Below are positions 1-4,973 of a stretch of 5,072 bases of DNA, in pieces. The translations under genes and the position numbers were made by a program. This stretch comes from Desulfitobacterium sp. (GTDB taxonomy: Bacteria > Bacillota > Desulfitobacteriia > Desulfitobacteriales > Desulfitobacteriaceae). The notes below the pieces were generated by a model. The model was not told where the DNA came from. It searched no databases and worked only from the letters and a program-made list of their open reading frames with translations. Every line of letters begins with the position of its first letter. The first letter of the stretch is position 1. The stretch lies in assembly GCA_012799495.1 (NCBI GenBank), contig JAAZLD010000310.1, forward strand, positions 1 through 5,072, written 5' to 3'.

Positions 1-2
1 CT

Positions 3-800
3 ACCTACTTTGAAGAAATCTATAGTAGTGGTGGAAAACCCAATATGATTATCTTAGGTGGAAGTGCAGTAGTTCCTGATGAGACCATAAATATTGCCCA
101 AGATTTACTAACGGGAAGAACTCAAGGAACTACTATCTATGGGATAGAGGACTTATATGTTGAGATCTTTCAAGGAAAGGAATACTCTTTACCAAGAACA
201 GTTGAAGCCCGTCTTTATAATAGTGAAAAAGTTACCCTACCTGTAAAATGGAACTCCTCTAGTGTAGATAATAAAGCCTTAGGACTACAGGTTTTTGAAG
301 GAGTAGTAAAGGGCTATGATAAGCCAATTAAACTTAATCTCCTTGTGAATGATAACCCACTTATCTCTGAATACACCACCTATTTTAATCTTCAGGATGT
401 GAACCGTACGGAAAATATCCGCTTAGCTGCCAAAGCCATTGACGGTAAAGTACTAGAACCTGGAGAAGTCTTTTCCTTTAATGAAACAGTGGGCCGTAGG
501 ACAACTGAAGCGGGCTATAAGCAGGCGATTATCATTGAAGGGCGTACCTTTGTTCTTGGGTTGGGAGGGGGTATCTGTCAAGTTTCCTCCACTCTCTATA
601 ATGCTGTTGATCTTGCTCAATTCGAGATCATTGAAAGACATCATCATTCTTTAAGGATAAACTATGTACCTCCTGGAAAAGACGCAGCCGTATATTATGG
701 AGTGTTAGATTTCCGGTTTAGAAATAATACTAAGGAGAGTTTAATCCTTCGTACCTCTGTTAAAGATAATGCCCTGACCATGAAGATCTTAAGGAAATGA
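3..800 (+). CDS. VanW-family cell-envelope protein, 5'-truncated (Ig-like Big_4-type module + VanW domain)
   Basis: The frame is open to the left edge, so the true start lies outside the window; the first whole codon is at 3 and the stop TGA at 798-800, giving 265 visible residues. Residues about 1-35 (with IILGGSAVVPDE) resemble the end of a cell wall-binding repeat 2 domain, a tentative match. Residues about 50-117 (LPRTVEARLYNSEKVTLPVKW, then VFEGVVKGYDKPIKLNLLV) have the pattern of a Big_4-type bacterial Ig-like domain. Residues about 130-265 are a clear VanW domain, with LEPGEVFSFNETVGRRT, GLGGGICQVSSTLYNA, ERHHHS and a conserved C-terminal DFRFRNNT stretch. VanW is named after an accessory gene of vancomycin-resistance clusters, but its biochemical role is unsettled and most members, like this one, have no resistance genes beside them. 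A surface or secreted location is inferred from the domain set; the signal peptide would be outside the window. A terminator follows 23 bases after the stop. The internal ATG at 45 is not a credible start because coding similarity continues upstream. Confidence 0.93.
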   Translation, partial: TYFEEIYSSGGKPNMIILGGSAVVPDETINIAQDLLTGRTQGTTIYGIEDLYVEIFQGKEYSLPRTVEARLYNSEKVTLPVKWNSSSVDNKALGLQVFEGVVKGYDKPIKLNLLVNDNPLISEYTTYFNLQDVNRTENIRLAAKAIDGKVLEPGEVFSFNETVGRRTTEAGYKQAIIIEGRTFVLGLGGGICQVSSTLYNAVDLAQFEIIERHHHSLRINYVPPGKDAAVYYGVLDFRFRNNTKESLILRTSVKDNALTMKILRK

Positions 801-823
801 TCATAAAGAATTTAACCTCTTAG

Positions 824-857
824 AACTGCCACCTTAGAAGCTAGGGGCAGTTTTTTT
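824..857 (+). terminator. Intrinsic terminator of the VanW gene
   Basis: A 7-bp stem (AACTGCC 824-830 with GGCAGTT 846-852) is extended by CCT/AGG inside after a one-base bulge. Seven T residues follow directly (851-857). It lies 23 bases after the VanW stop codon in the right orientation, so it ends that transcription unit and separates it from the permease. Confidence 0.9.
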
Positions 858-866
858 GTAAGGGGA

Positions 867-883
867 GAATATTAAGAATATTC
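867..883. promoter_or_regulatory. Operator-like dyad upstream of the permease gene
   Basis: GAATATT-AAG-AATATTC is a perfect 7-bp inverted repeat with a 3-base centre. It covers the place where the -35 element of the candidate permease promoter would lie. A repressor-type site is an inference from this position; the half-sites match no regulator I can name, and AT-rich dyads also arise by chance. Confidence 0.35.
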
Positions 884-899
884 GGAAATATGATATAGT
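872..899 (+). promoter_or_regulatory. Candidate extended -10 promoter for the GntP permease
   Basis: TG at 891-892 precedes TATAGT (894-899), an extended -10 element. TTAAGA (872-877), 16 bases upstream, matches the -35 consensus at four of six positions. It follows the VanW terminator and precedes the permease start by about 137 bases, which would give a leader of roughly 130 nt. The call rests on motif matches only. Confidence 0.4.
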
Positions 900-1020
900 C
901 ATAGATAGAAAGTTACTAAGAGAGCTATAGGGTAATTGCACCAGTGGAATAAGGGTAAAAAGGGAGAGGAAAGGAGGTTAAGAAAAGCCTATCTGCACTA
1001 GTTACTAGGGATCCTTATGA

Positions 1021-1028
1021 AAAGGAGG
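1021..1028 (+). promoter_or_regulatory. Ribosome binding site fixing the GTG start of the permease
   Basis: AAAGGAGG sits seven bases before the GTG at 1036. An ATG touching the site (1029) and another at 1017 are in a different frame, so the GTG is the supported start. TCCTT at 1012-1016 could pair with AAGGA at 1022-1026 and partly mask the site, but the five-pair stem is weak. Confidence 0.85.
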
Positions 1029-1035
1029 ATGAACA

Positions 1036-2343
1036 GTGCTTGGTATTATAGGTATTCTTGTTGCAATTGCCTTATTGATCTTTTTAGCTTATCGAGGTTG
1101 GAACCTTATTGTTGCATCCCTTATTTGTTCTTTGGTAGTTGTTCTCTCTGCATACGGTGATATTTATAATGCATTTGCAGTGGATTACGCCAATGGGTTT
1201 AAGTATTTTGCAGGGACTTACTTTATCATTTTTGTTTTGGGAGCATTATTTGGTCAGGTTATGGGGGATAGTGGAAGTGCTACAGCAGTATCTCGTAAGC
1301 TTCTTGATGTCTTTGGACCATCGCGAGCGATTCTTGTTACTGTTTTAGCTAGATCCGTATTGACTTATGGCGGAGTTAGTGTTTTCATCGTTATTTTTAC
1401 CGTATATCCTTTAGCATTAATACTTTTTAGAACCGCCAATCTACCGAAAAGACTTATCGTTGGTTCAGTTGCTATCGGTGCTGGTACCTTTACAATGACT
1501 GCCTTACCAGGTTCTCCAGCTATTCAGAACTTAATCCCTACTCAAGTGCTAGGGACAACAGCTACAGCTGCACCTCTATTAGGAATTGCAGCTTCTGCCC
1601 TTATGCTCTTGGGCGGTCTTTGGTATTTGCTAGGCCAAGGGAAGAAAGCTATTGCAAATAATGAAGGTTTTATACCTGGTCCTCGGGATAATATGGAGCA
1701 GCTTTCCCTAGAAAAAACTGAAGCACTCCCTCATTGGTTCCTGGCTTTATTACCTATATTAGTGGTTATCGGCTTAATTATCGGGCTCAGAGGCCGGTTA
1801 GATGCACTATTCAGTGTCATGATCGCTTTATCTGCGGGAATTATTCTAACTTATGCTCTAAATTGGAAACGTTTTGCTAATCCCGTCAAAACTATGAATG
1901 ATGGTTGTATGAATAGTATGGGCGCTTTAATCAATACTTCGGCTATTGTTGCTTTTGGTTTTGTTGTGCAAGGTGTCCCAGCTTTTCAGAGTATGGTCCA
2001 ATTTGCTTTGGGGTTGAGCTTTGATCCTTTGATTTCTGCTGCTGTGGGAGTTAATATTGTGGCTGGTATTACCGGTTCTGCCAGTGGTGGCTTGACAATC
2101 TTTATGCAGACTATGGGGCCTGCTCTCCTAGAGCAAGGAGCAAACCCGGAAGTGTTGCATAGAGTAGCTTCCATCGCTTCAGGGGGATTAGACTCACTAC
2201 CTCATTCTGGTGCGGTAATCACCATGCTTACTTTTATGGGTTTAAGCCATAAGGAAGCTTATAAAGACGTTGGGGTAGTCACAGTTATAGTTCCTTTAAT
2301 TACCCTTGCGATTATTGTGGCTATAGGAATTCTATTGTTCTAA
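1036..2343 (+). CDS. GntP-family permease (gluconate/hydroxy-acid:H+ symporter family)
   Basis: This is a complete 435-residue inner-membrane transporter, the usual length for GntP (gluconate permease) proteins. It starts at a GTG with a strong ribosome binding site. The chain is almost wholly hydrophobic, with a dozen or so likely membrane segments, for example residues 2-19, 22-39, 60-76, 97-132, 141-160, 178-200, 233-250, 257-275, 299-318, 331-360 and 412-435. Family-type motifs include SVLTYGGVSVFIVIFTVYPL (about 107-126), TFTMTALPGSPAIQNLIPT (151-169), GITGSASGGL (344-353) and ASGGLDSLPHSGAVITML (381-398). A hydrophilic loop (about 201-230) separates the two halves. Known members import gluconate, other sugar acids, D-serine or, in some branches, short hydroxy acids such as 3-hydroxybutyrate, with protons. 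No kinase, dehydrogenase or regulator gene lies beside it, so the substrate is undetermined. It appears monocistronic, with a terminator upstream and candidate terminators about 130 and 200 bases downstream. Confidence 0.95.
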   Translation: MLGIIGILVAIALLIFLAYRGWNLIVASLICSLVVVLSAYGDIYNAFAVDYANGFKYFAGTYFIIFVLGALFGQVMGDSGSATAVSRKLLDVFGPSRAILVTVLARSVLTYGGVSVFIVIFTVYPLALILFRTANLPKRLIVGSVAIGAGTFTMTALPGSPAIQNLIPTQVLGTTATAAPLLGIAASALMLLGGLWYLLGQGKKAIANNEGFIPGPRDNMEQLSLEKTEALPHWFLALLPILVVIGLIIGLRGRLDALFSVMIALSAGIILTYALNWKRFANPVKTMNDGCMNSMGALINTSAIVAFGFVVQGVPAFQSMVQFALGLSFDPLISAAVGVNIVAGITGSASGGLTIFMQTMGPALLEQGANPEVLHRVASIASGGLDSLPHSGAVITMLTFMGLSHKEAYKDVGVVTVIVPLITLAIIVAIGILLF

Positions 2344-2433
2344 AACAAGCCTACGACAATCCTACAACAATTGCACGTTAAGTGTTCTGTTAGCAAAAAT
2401 AAATATTCTATTCATCGATGTACTTAAATAAAA

Positions 2434-2479
2434 ATATAATTTAATTTTCTATATAATTTAGCTTTCTATATAATTTAAC
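2434..2479. repeat. Short AT-rich tandem repeat, 17-bp period
   Basis: TTTCTATATAATTTAGC (2446-2462) is followed directly by TTTCTATATAATTTAAC (2463-2479), 16 of 17 bases identical. The core ATATAATTTA occurs a third time in phase at 2434-2443. The last copy runs into the left arm of the 57-bp palindrome. It lies in the spacer between convergent genes and no function is evident. Confidence 0.75.
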
Positions 2480-2530
2480 TTTAAAAGGAGATAGGTAGTC
2501 CTAGACTATCTATCTCCTTTTAAAGTTAAA
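2474..2530 (-). terminator. 57-bp near-perfect palindrome, probable terminator of the SPFH-GPP34 operon
   Basis: Positions 2474-2494 are the exact reverse complement of 2510-2530 (21 bp). Six more pairs continue inward, one of them G-T on this strand, to a CTA loop at 2501-2503, giving 27 pairs in all. Read leftward, the GC-richer part GGAGATAG...CTATCTCC is followed by TTTTAAAGTT, a moderate U tract, which suits termination of the minus-strand operon ending at 2589. The sequence is symmetric and lies between convergent genes, so it could act both ways. The unusually long stem also allows another role, such as mRNA 3'-end protection. Confidence 0.65.
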
Positions 2531-2544
2531 GATATCTCATGGAG

Positions 2545-2586
2545 GCAGGTACTTTCTAGTCTTTCTTAAAGTAACTGCTATTTTTT
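2545..2586 (+). terminator. Stem-loop with T run, probable plus-strand terminator
   Basis: GCAGGTACTTT (2545-2555) pairs with AAAGTAACTGC (2568-2578) with one mismatch in eleven, around a 12-base loop. TATTTTTT follows (2579-2586), the order expected for an intrinsic terminator read rightward. It lies about 200 bases after the permease stop and stops just short of the GPP34 stop codon, so it would keep permease transcripts out of the opposing operon. Confidence 0.65.
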
Positions 2587-2588
2587 AA

Positions 2589-3215
2589 TTATGCCGAACC
2601 TGAGGATGCCTGAATTGCTTTCTTCACTGCATTGGCTAGGATATCATCCTTGCTGATCTTATTAGCGTTCTTTTTAGCTTCTTTACGCTCATCTTTATCA
2701 AAGAGATGGGGAAGGAGCCCACTGACATGGAGTAAAGATATTAGCTTAGTAGTAGCTTGGTCCGGCTTTTCATCTCGCATGAGTGTCCGATAAATAAGAT
2801 CCATTATATCTTTTTTACCTCGTATATCCCGGACTGGATAGCGGTAAGTAGTAAAAAAGATCAAGGTTTGGTGCTCTTCCTCCCTTAGAAGAGCCTTATC
2901 CACCATTTCCTCCAAAATCTCTTTTCGCAAATTTTTCATAGAACGACGGAGTTTTCTCACCCAATAATCTGGTGAGTGAACTTTCTTACTAGAGTGGAGT
3001 TGGCGAAGGACCTCATCTAATCGTGGATTATTAGTTGAACTTGAGTTAAGAACCTTGAGAGTTTTTTTGTCTGCAGTAGTGCGTTTCAGAAGCTCTAGCT
3101 CCATAAGAAGAGCCCCTGTAAGGATATAATCTATTACCATGCTGGCTGTGAAGGAGAAAGTGCCTTTATCTTCGTTGATAGTGAGAAGCAGGACCTTCTC
3201 CGTTAGACTTAGCAC
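2589..3215 (-). CDS. GPP34 family protein (GOLPH3/Vps74-like)
   Basis: This 208-residue, mostly helical soluble protein has no membrane segment. Its N-terminus, LSLTEKVLLLTINEDKGTF, followed by DYILTGALLMELELL (residues about 33-47), is the hallmark opening of the GPP34 family. A central KLRRSMKNLRKEILEEMVDKALLREEE helix, then TTYRYPVRD and a LMRDEKPDQATTKLISLLHVSGLLPHLF segment, also follow the family order. The C-terminal tail is lysine-rich. Eukaryotic GOLPH3/Vps74 binds phosphatidylinositol-4-phosphate and sorts Golgi enzymes; the role of bacterial homologues is not established, so membrane-lipid binding here is only a possibility. The GTG at 3215 is chosen because AAGGAGG lies eight bases before it and the family similarity begins right there. 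An ATG at 3245 is in frame and would add ten residues, but it overlaps the upstream gene and lacks a good ribosome binding site. It is the last gene of the SPFH operon, one base after the ribbon-helix-helix stop. Confidence 0.88.
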   Translation of the reverse strand: MLSLTEKVLLLTINEDKGTFSFTASMVIDYILTGALLMELELLKRTTADKKTLKVLNSSSTNNPRLDEVLRQLHSSKKVHSPDYWVRKLRRSMKNLRKEILEEMVDKALLREEEHQTLIFFTTYRYPVRDIRGKKDIMDLIYRTLMRDEKPDQATTKLISLLHVSGLLPHLFDKDERKEAKKNANKISKDDILANAVKKAIQASSGSA

Positions 3216-3216
3216 A

Positions 3217-3393
3217 TCAATCTCCTCCTTCATCATAGGGATCATTCTTCTTCAGGCGTCCAGCTTTTCGTGCCGCTTCTCGTAGGAGAAATTCAATATG
3301 AGCATTAACACTCCGAAATTCATCAGCAGCCCATTTTTCCAGTACATTATACAACTTAGGATCGAGTCTGAGAGCAAATCGCTTTTTGGGCAT
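3217..3393 (-). CDS. Small ribbon-helix-helix (Arc-like) DNA-binding protein
   Basis: This 58-residue basic protein has the layout of a ribbon-helix-helix domain. A beta strand (KKRFALRL, residues 3-10) is followed by helix A (DPKLYNVLEKWAADE, 11-25), a turn with RSVN, then helix B (VNAHIEFLLREAARKAG, 29-45). A charged tail KKNDPYDEGGD follows. Such proteins dimerise and insert the paired strand into the DNA major groove, acting as repressors or antitoxins. The ATG at 3393 has AGGTG eight bases upstream and matches where related proteins begin. A GTG at 3423 in the same frame would add ten residues but has no ribosome binding site. It lies 34 bases after the SPFH gene and one base before GPP34, so all three are probably co-transcribed. 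Autoregulation of this operon is a reasonable inference, untested by the sequence. No toxin-like partner is present. Confidence 0.85.
   Translation of the reverse strand: MPKKRFALRLDPKLYNVLEKWAADEFRSVNAHIEFLLREAARKAGRLKKNDPYDEGGD
3224..3230 (-). promoter_or_regulatory. Ribosome binding site for the GPP34 gene, inside the upstream coding region
   Basis: AAGGAGG on the minus strand lies within the last codons of the ribbon-helix-helix gene (encoding DEGG) and eight bases before the GTG at 3215. It decides in favour of that start over the in-frame ATGs upstream, and suggests coupled translation of the two genes. Confidence 0.8.
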
Positions 3394-3427
3394 TTTATCA
3401 GCACCTGTTAAGTTTTTCTTCACTCAA

Positions 3428-4270
3428 TTAATAAACGGTACCAGTATTGATGACTGGTTGGGCAGACCGATCTGACACAATGGCCACCAATAGATTATTG
3501 ATCATAGCTGCTTTACGCTCTTCATCTAGTTGAACGACGTTTTCACTTTCTAATTGCTCCACAGCAAGTTGCACCATGCCCATAGCACCTTCCACGATAA
3601 TTTGGCGAGCGGCTAGAATAGCGTTAGCTTGCTGACGTTGGAGCATGGCACCGGCGATTTCTGTAGAATAAGCTAAATGAGTCAGACGGGCTTCCATTAC
3701 CTCTACCCCAGCTACCTTAAGGCGTTCCTGAAGTTCTCGAGTAAGCTCTTGAGCCACTTCTTCAGAATGACCCCGAAGAGAAATTCCTTCTTTTTGGAAA
3801 TTATCGTAGGGATAGCGGCTAGTTACATTCCGGAGAGCTGTTTCACTTTGGATTTCCACAAATTGCTCATATTTATCTACATCAAAAATCGCCTTAGCTG
3901 TATCTACAACTCGAAACACTATAACAGCGGCAATTTCTATTGGATTACCCTCAACATCATTGACTTTTAGAGTCTTACTGTTGAAGTTACGGACTCGTAA
4001 GGAGACAGCTTTACGCATAGAAAGGGGAATTGTAAACCAAATTCCAGGTTCGCGGATAGTTCCAATATAGCTACCGAAAAAGGTAACCACATAAGATCTG
4101 TTAGGTTGTAAGACAACAACACCGCTCCAAAGAATACAACTTATTACGATAAGTGCAATACCCAGGGCGATATGACCTTGGAAAATCAGGGGAACACCAC
4201 CGATCATTAAGGCTAAGTTGATAATAACGGCTAGATAACCATTAAAGACCCGAGCTTTTTTTTCTTTCAT
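3428..4270 (-). CDS. SPFH/band 7 domain membrane protein (flotillin/stomatin superfamily)
   Basis: This complete 280-residue protein starts at an ATG with AAAAGGAGGT eight bases upstream. A short basic N-terminus (MKEKKAR) is followed by two hydrophobic segments, about residues 12-30 and 35-54. The SPFH domain runs from about 55 to 205, with QPNRSYVVTFFGSYIGTIREPGIWFTIP at its start, VNDVEGNPIEIAAVIVFRVVD in the core and RYPYDNF at 152-158. A Glu/Ala/Gln-rich stretch (about 165-245) is likely helical or coiled-coil and should drive oligomerisation; the chain ends with PVINTGTVY. SPFH proteins form large membrane-associated assemblies that organise membrane microdomains and modulate partner proteases or transporters. 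Here no NfeD or FtsH-type partner is adjacent; the following genes are a small DNA-binding protein and a GPP34 protein. Specific function is unknown. It is the first gene of its operon, behind the promoter at 4335-4364. Confidence 0.93.
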   Translation of the reverse strand: MKEKKARVFNGYLAVIINLALMIGGVPLIFQGHIALGIALIVISCILWSGVVVLQPNRSYVVTFFGSYIGTIREPGIWFTIPLSMRKAVSLRVRNFNSKTLKVNDVEGNPIEIAAVIVFRVVDTAKAIFDVDKYEQFVEIQSETALRNVTSRYPYDNFQKEGISLRGHSEEVAQELTRELQERLKVAGVEVMEARLTHLAYSTEIAGAMLQRQQANAILAARQIIVEGAMGMVQLAVEQLESENVVQLDEERKAAMINNLLVAIVSDRSAQPVINTGTVY

Positions 4271-4334
4271 ATAAGAAGACCTCCTTTTAAGTTAATATCC
4301 AAATGACATCATAAAGAATCCTTTTGACACTATT

Positions 4335-4364
4335 ATGATATCACTGTTATAGTACAAATGTAAA
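4335..4364 (-). promoter_or_regulatory. Probable sigma-A promoter of the SPFH-RHH-GPP34 operon
   Basis: On the minus strand TTTACA (4364-4359) is followed after 18 bases by TATCAT (4340-4335). Both elements match the vegetative consensus at five and four of six positions. The predicted start near 4328 gives a leader of nearly 60 nt before the SPFH ATG. It lies between the terminator of the flavin-protein gene and the SPFH start, where a promoter is expected. Confidence 0.6.
4353..4362. promoter_or_regulatory. TACA-NN-TGTA operator-like dyad over the SPFH promoter -35
   Basis: TACAAATGTA is a TACA-NN-TGTA inverted repeat that overlaps the -35 hexamer of the operon promoter. This half-site arrangement is known as the target of CopY/BlaI/MecI-type winged-helix repressors. 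No such regulator is encoded in the window, and a ribbon-helix-helix protein could equally use a short dyad. The motif is short, so chance occurrence cannot be excluded. Confidence 0.35.
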
Positions 4365-4414
4365 TAGTTTTTCGAAAATAAAGCAAAAAATAATTGATCT
4401 CCCGTGAAATCAAA

Positions 4415-4455
4415 GAGAGTTGTTAACTGCCTTAAGTAGGCAATTAACAACTCTC
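4415..4455 (-). terminator. Stem-loop terminator of the split-barrel flavoprotein gene
   Basis: GAGAGTTGTTAA (4415-4426) pairs perfectly with TTAACAACTCTC (4444-4455). After one C/A mismatch, five more pairs lead to a five-base loop (4433-4437). It begins 11 bases after the stop codon of the minus-strand gene ending at 4467. The following U tract read leftward (TTTGATTT) is short, so termination may be incomplete. It lies upstream of the SPFH promoter and separates the two units. Confidence 0.75.
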
Positions 4456-4466
4456 ATAAAAGAATA

Positions 4467-4865
4467 TTAGCCGATTTTCTTACCAGCCATAGGACCAGGT
4501 TTTAGACTGTGTATTTCCTCTATATGAAGTAAAGCTACAGCTTTTGGTCTTGGCATACTAGCTTTTTCGGAAATAAGAGCCGCTTGCTCATAGATCTCCC
4601 CGTCATGAATAAGTTCTCCCCGGCAAATGAAACGGTATCCATCCATAATTTCTCTGTTAGCTACCGCCACGACCACTTTCGATCCATCCAGGAGATTTTG
4701 GTAAGTAGCTCCTCCTGTGCCTTCATTGATAATTAGAGTTTCATCATTAAAAACTCGCGTGGAGCGTTTGGGTGCCACATTAGGCAGTCCATCCTTACTA
4801 ACAGTACCAACATAACATTGATTGTTGTGGATCATGTCTTTCATCTCTTGAGTAAGAACAGCCAT
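4467..4865 (-). CDS. Pyridoxamine 5'-phosphate oxidase-superfamily split-barrel flavoprotein
   Basis: This complete 132-residue protein has the length and pattern of small single-domain members of the PNPOx-like split-barrel family. A helix (residues 4-13) leads into CYVGTVSKDGLPNVAPKRST (17-36), the characteristic strand-turn-strand where the barrel begins and FMN usually binds. Next come ETLIINEGTGGATYQNLLDG (42-61), which holds the helix seen in this family, and KVVVAVAN (63-70). RFICRGELIHDGEIYEQA (78-95) completes the barrel. Family members bind FMN or, less often, F420 or heme, as a homodimer in the cytoplasm. True pyridoxamine phosphate oxidases are longer, so vitamin B6 synthesis is not implied and the substrate is unknown. 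The ATG at 4865 follows AAAGGGGT nine bases upstream. It is a single-gene unit with a stem-loop terminator downstream; I found no convincing promoter in the 100 bases before it. Confidence 0.92.
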   Translation of the reverse strand: MAVLTQEMKDMIHNNQCYVGTVSKDGLPNVAPKRSTRVFNDETLIINEGTGGATYQNLLDGSKVVVAVANREIMDGYRFICRGELIHDGEIYEQAALISEKASMPRPKAVALLHIEEIHSLKPGPMAGKKIG

Positions 4866-4944
4866 TTATCACAGACCCCTTTCATTTATTCTTAATTTGA
4901 GATAGGCTATTAAAGGAGTGCACCATGAGCACCCTAGTAGTTGA

Positions 4945-4973
4945 TTGAATATTCAAAAAACTATTGCTATAAT
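4945..4973 (+). promoter_or_regulatory. Near-consensus extended -10 promoter reading into the terminal palindrome
   Basis: TTGAAT (4945-4950), a 17-base spacer ending in TGC, and a perfect TATAAT (4968-4973) make the best sigma-A promoter match in the window, with an extended -10. The start point would be about 4979-4981, inside the left arm of the terminal inverted repeat, so the RNA would begin with a long hairpin. No coding sequence is visible downstream within the window. Confidence 0.6.

Noticed and set aside
453..647. Minus-strand open frame of 64 codons
   Set aside because: It lies wholly opposite the conserved VanW domain, has no ribosome binding site and encodes nothing recognisable.
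45..800. Complete gene starting at the ATG at 45
   Set aside because: The frame stays open to the left edge, plausible domain sequence continues upstream of the ATG, and there is no ribosome binding site before it. The gene is 5'-truncated.
970..978. AAAGGAGGT as a ribosome binding site for a leader peptide
   Set aside because: No ATG, GTG or TTG lies at a usable distance downstream with an open frame.
858..1020. T-box or other riboswitch in the permease leader
   Set aside because: The AGGGTGG-type T-box sequence is absent and I could not fit the core motifs of the TPP, glycine, guanidine, cyclic-di-GMP, fluoride or purine classes.
1139..1348. Plus-strand open frame of 69 codons
   Set aside because: It is an alternative frame within the conserved GntP permease, with no initiation signal.
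1986..2174. Minus-strand open frame of 62 codons
   Set aside because: It is antisense to the conserved C-terminal half of the permease, with no start signal or recognisable product.
3217..3393. Antitoxin of a toxin-antitoxin pair
   Set aside because: The fold is used by antitoxins, but the neighbours are an SPFH protein and a GPP34 protein, neither resembling a known toxin.
3217..3423. Longer ribbon-helix-helix gene from the GTG at 3423
   Set aside because: No ribosome binding site precedes the GTG, and the domain begins at the ATG at 3393, which has AGGTG at good spacing.
3677..3970. Plus-strand open frame of 97 codons
   Set aside because: It is antisense to the SPFH domain; the composition looks like a read-through of the opposite strand and no ribosome binding site precedes it.
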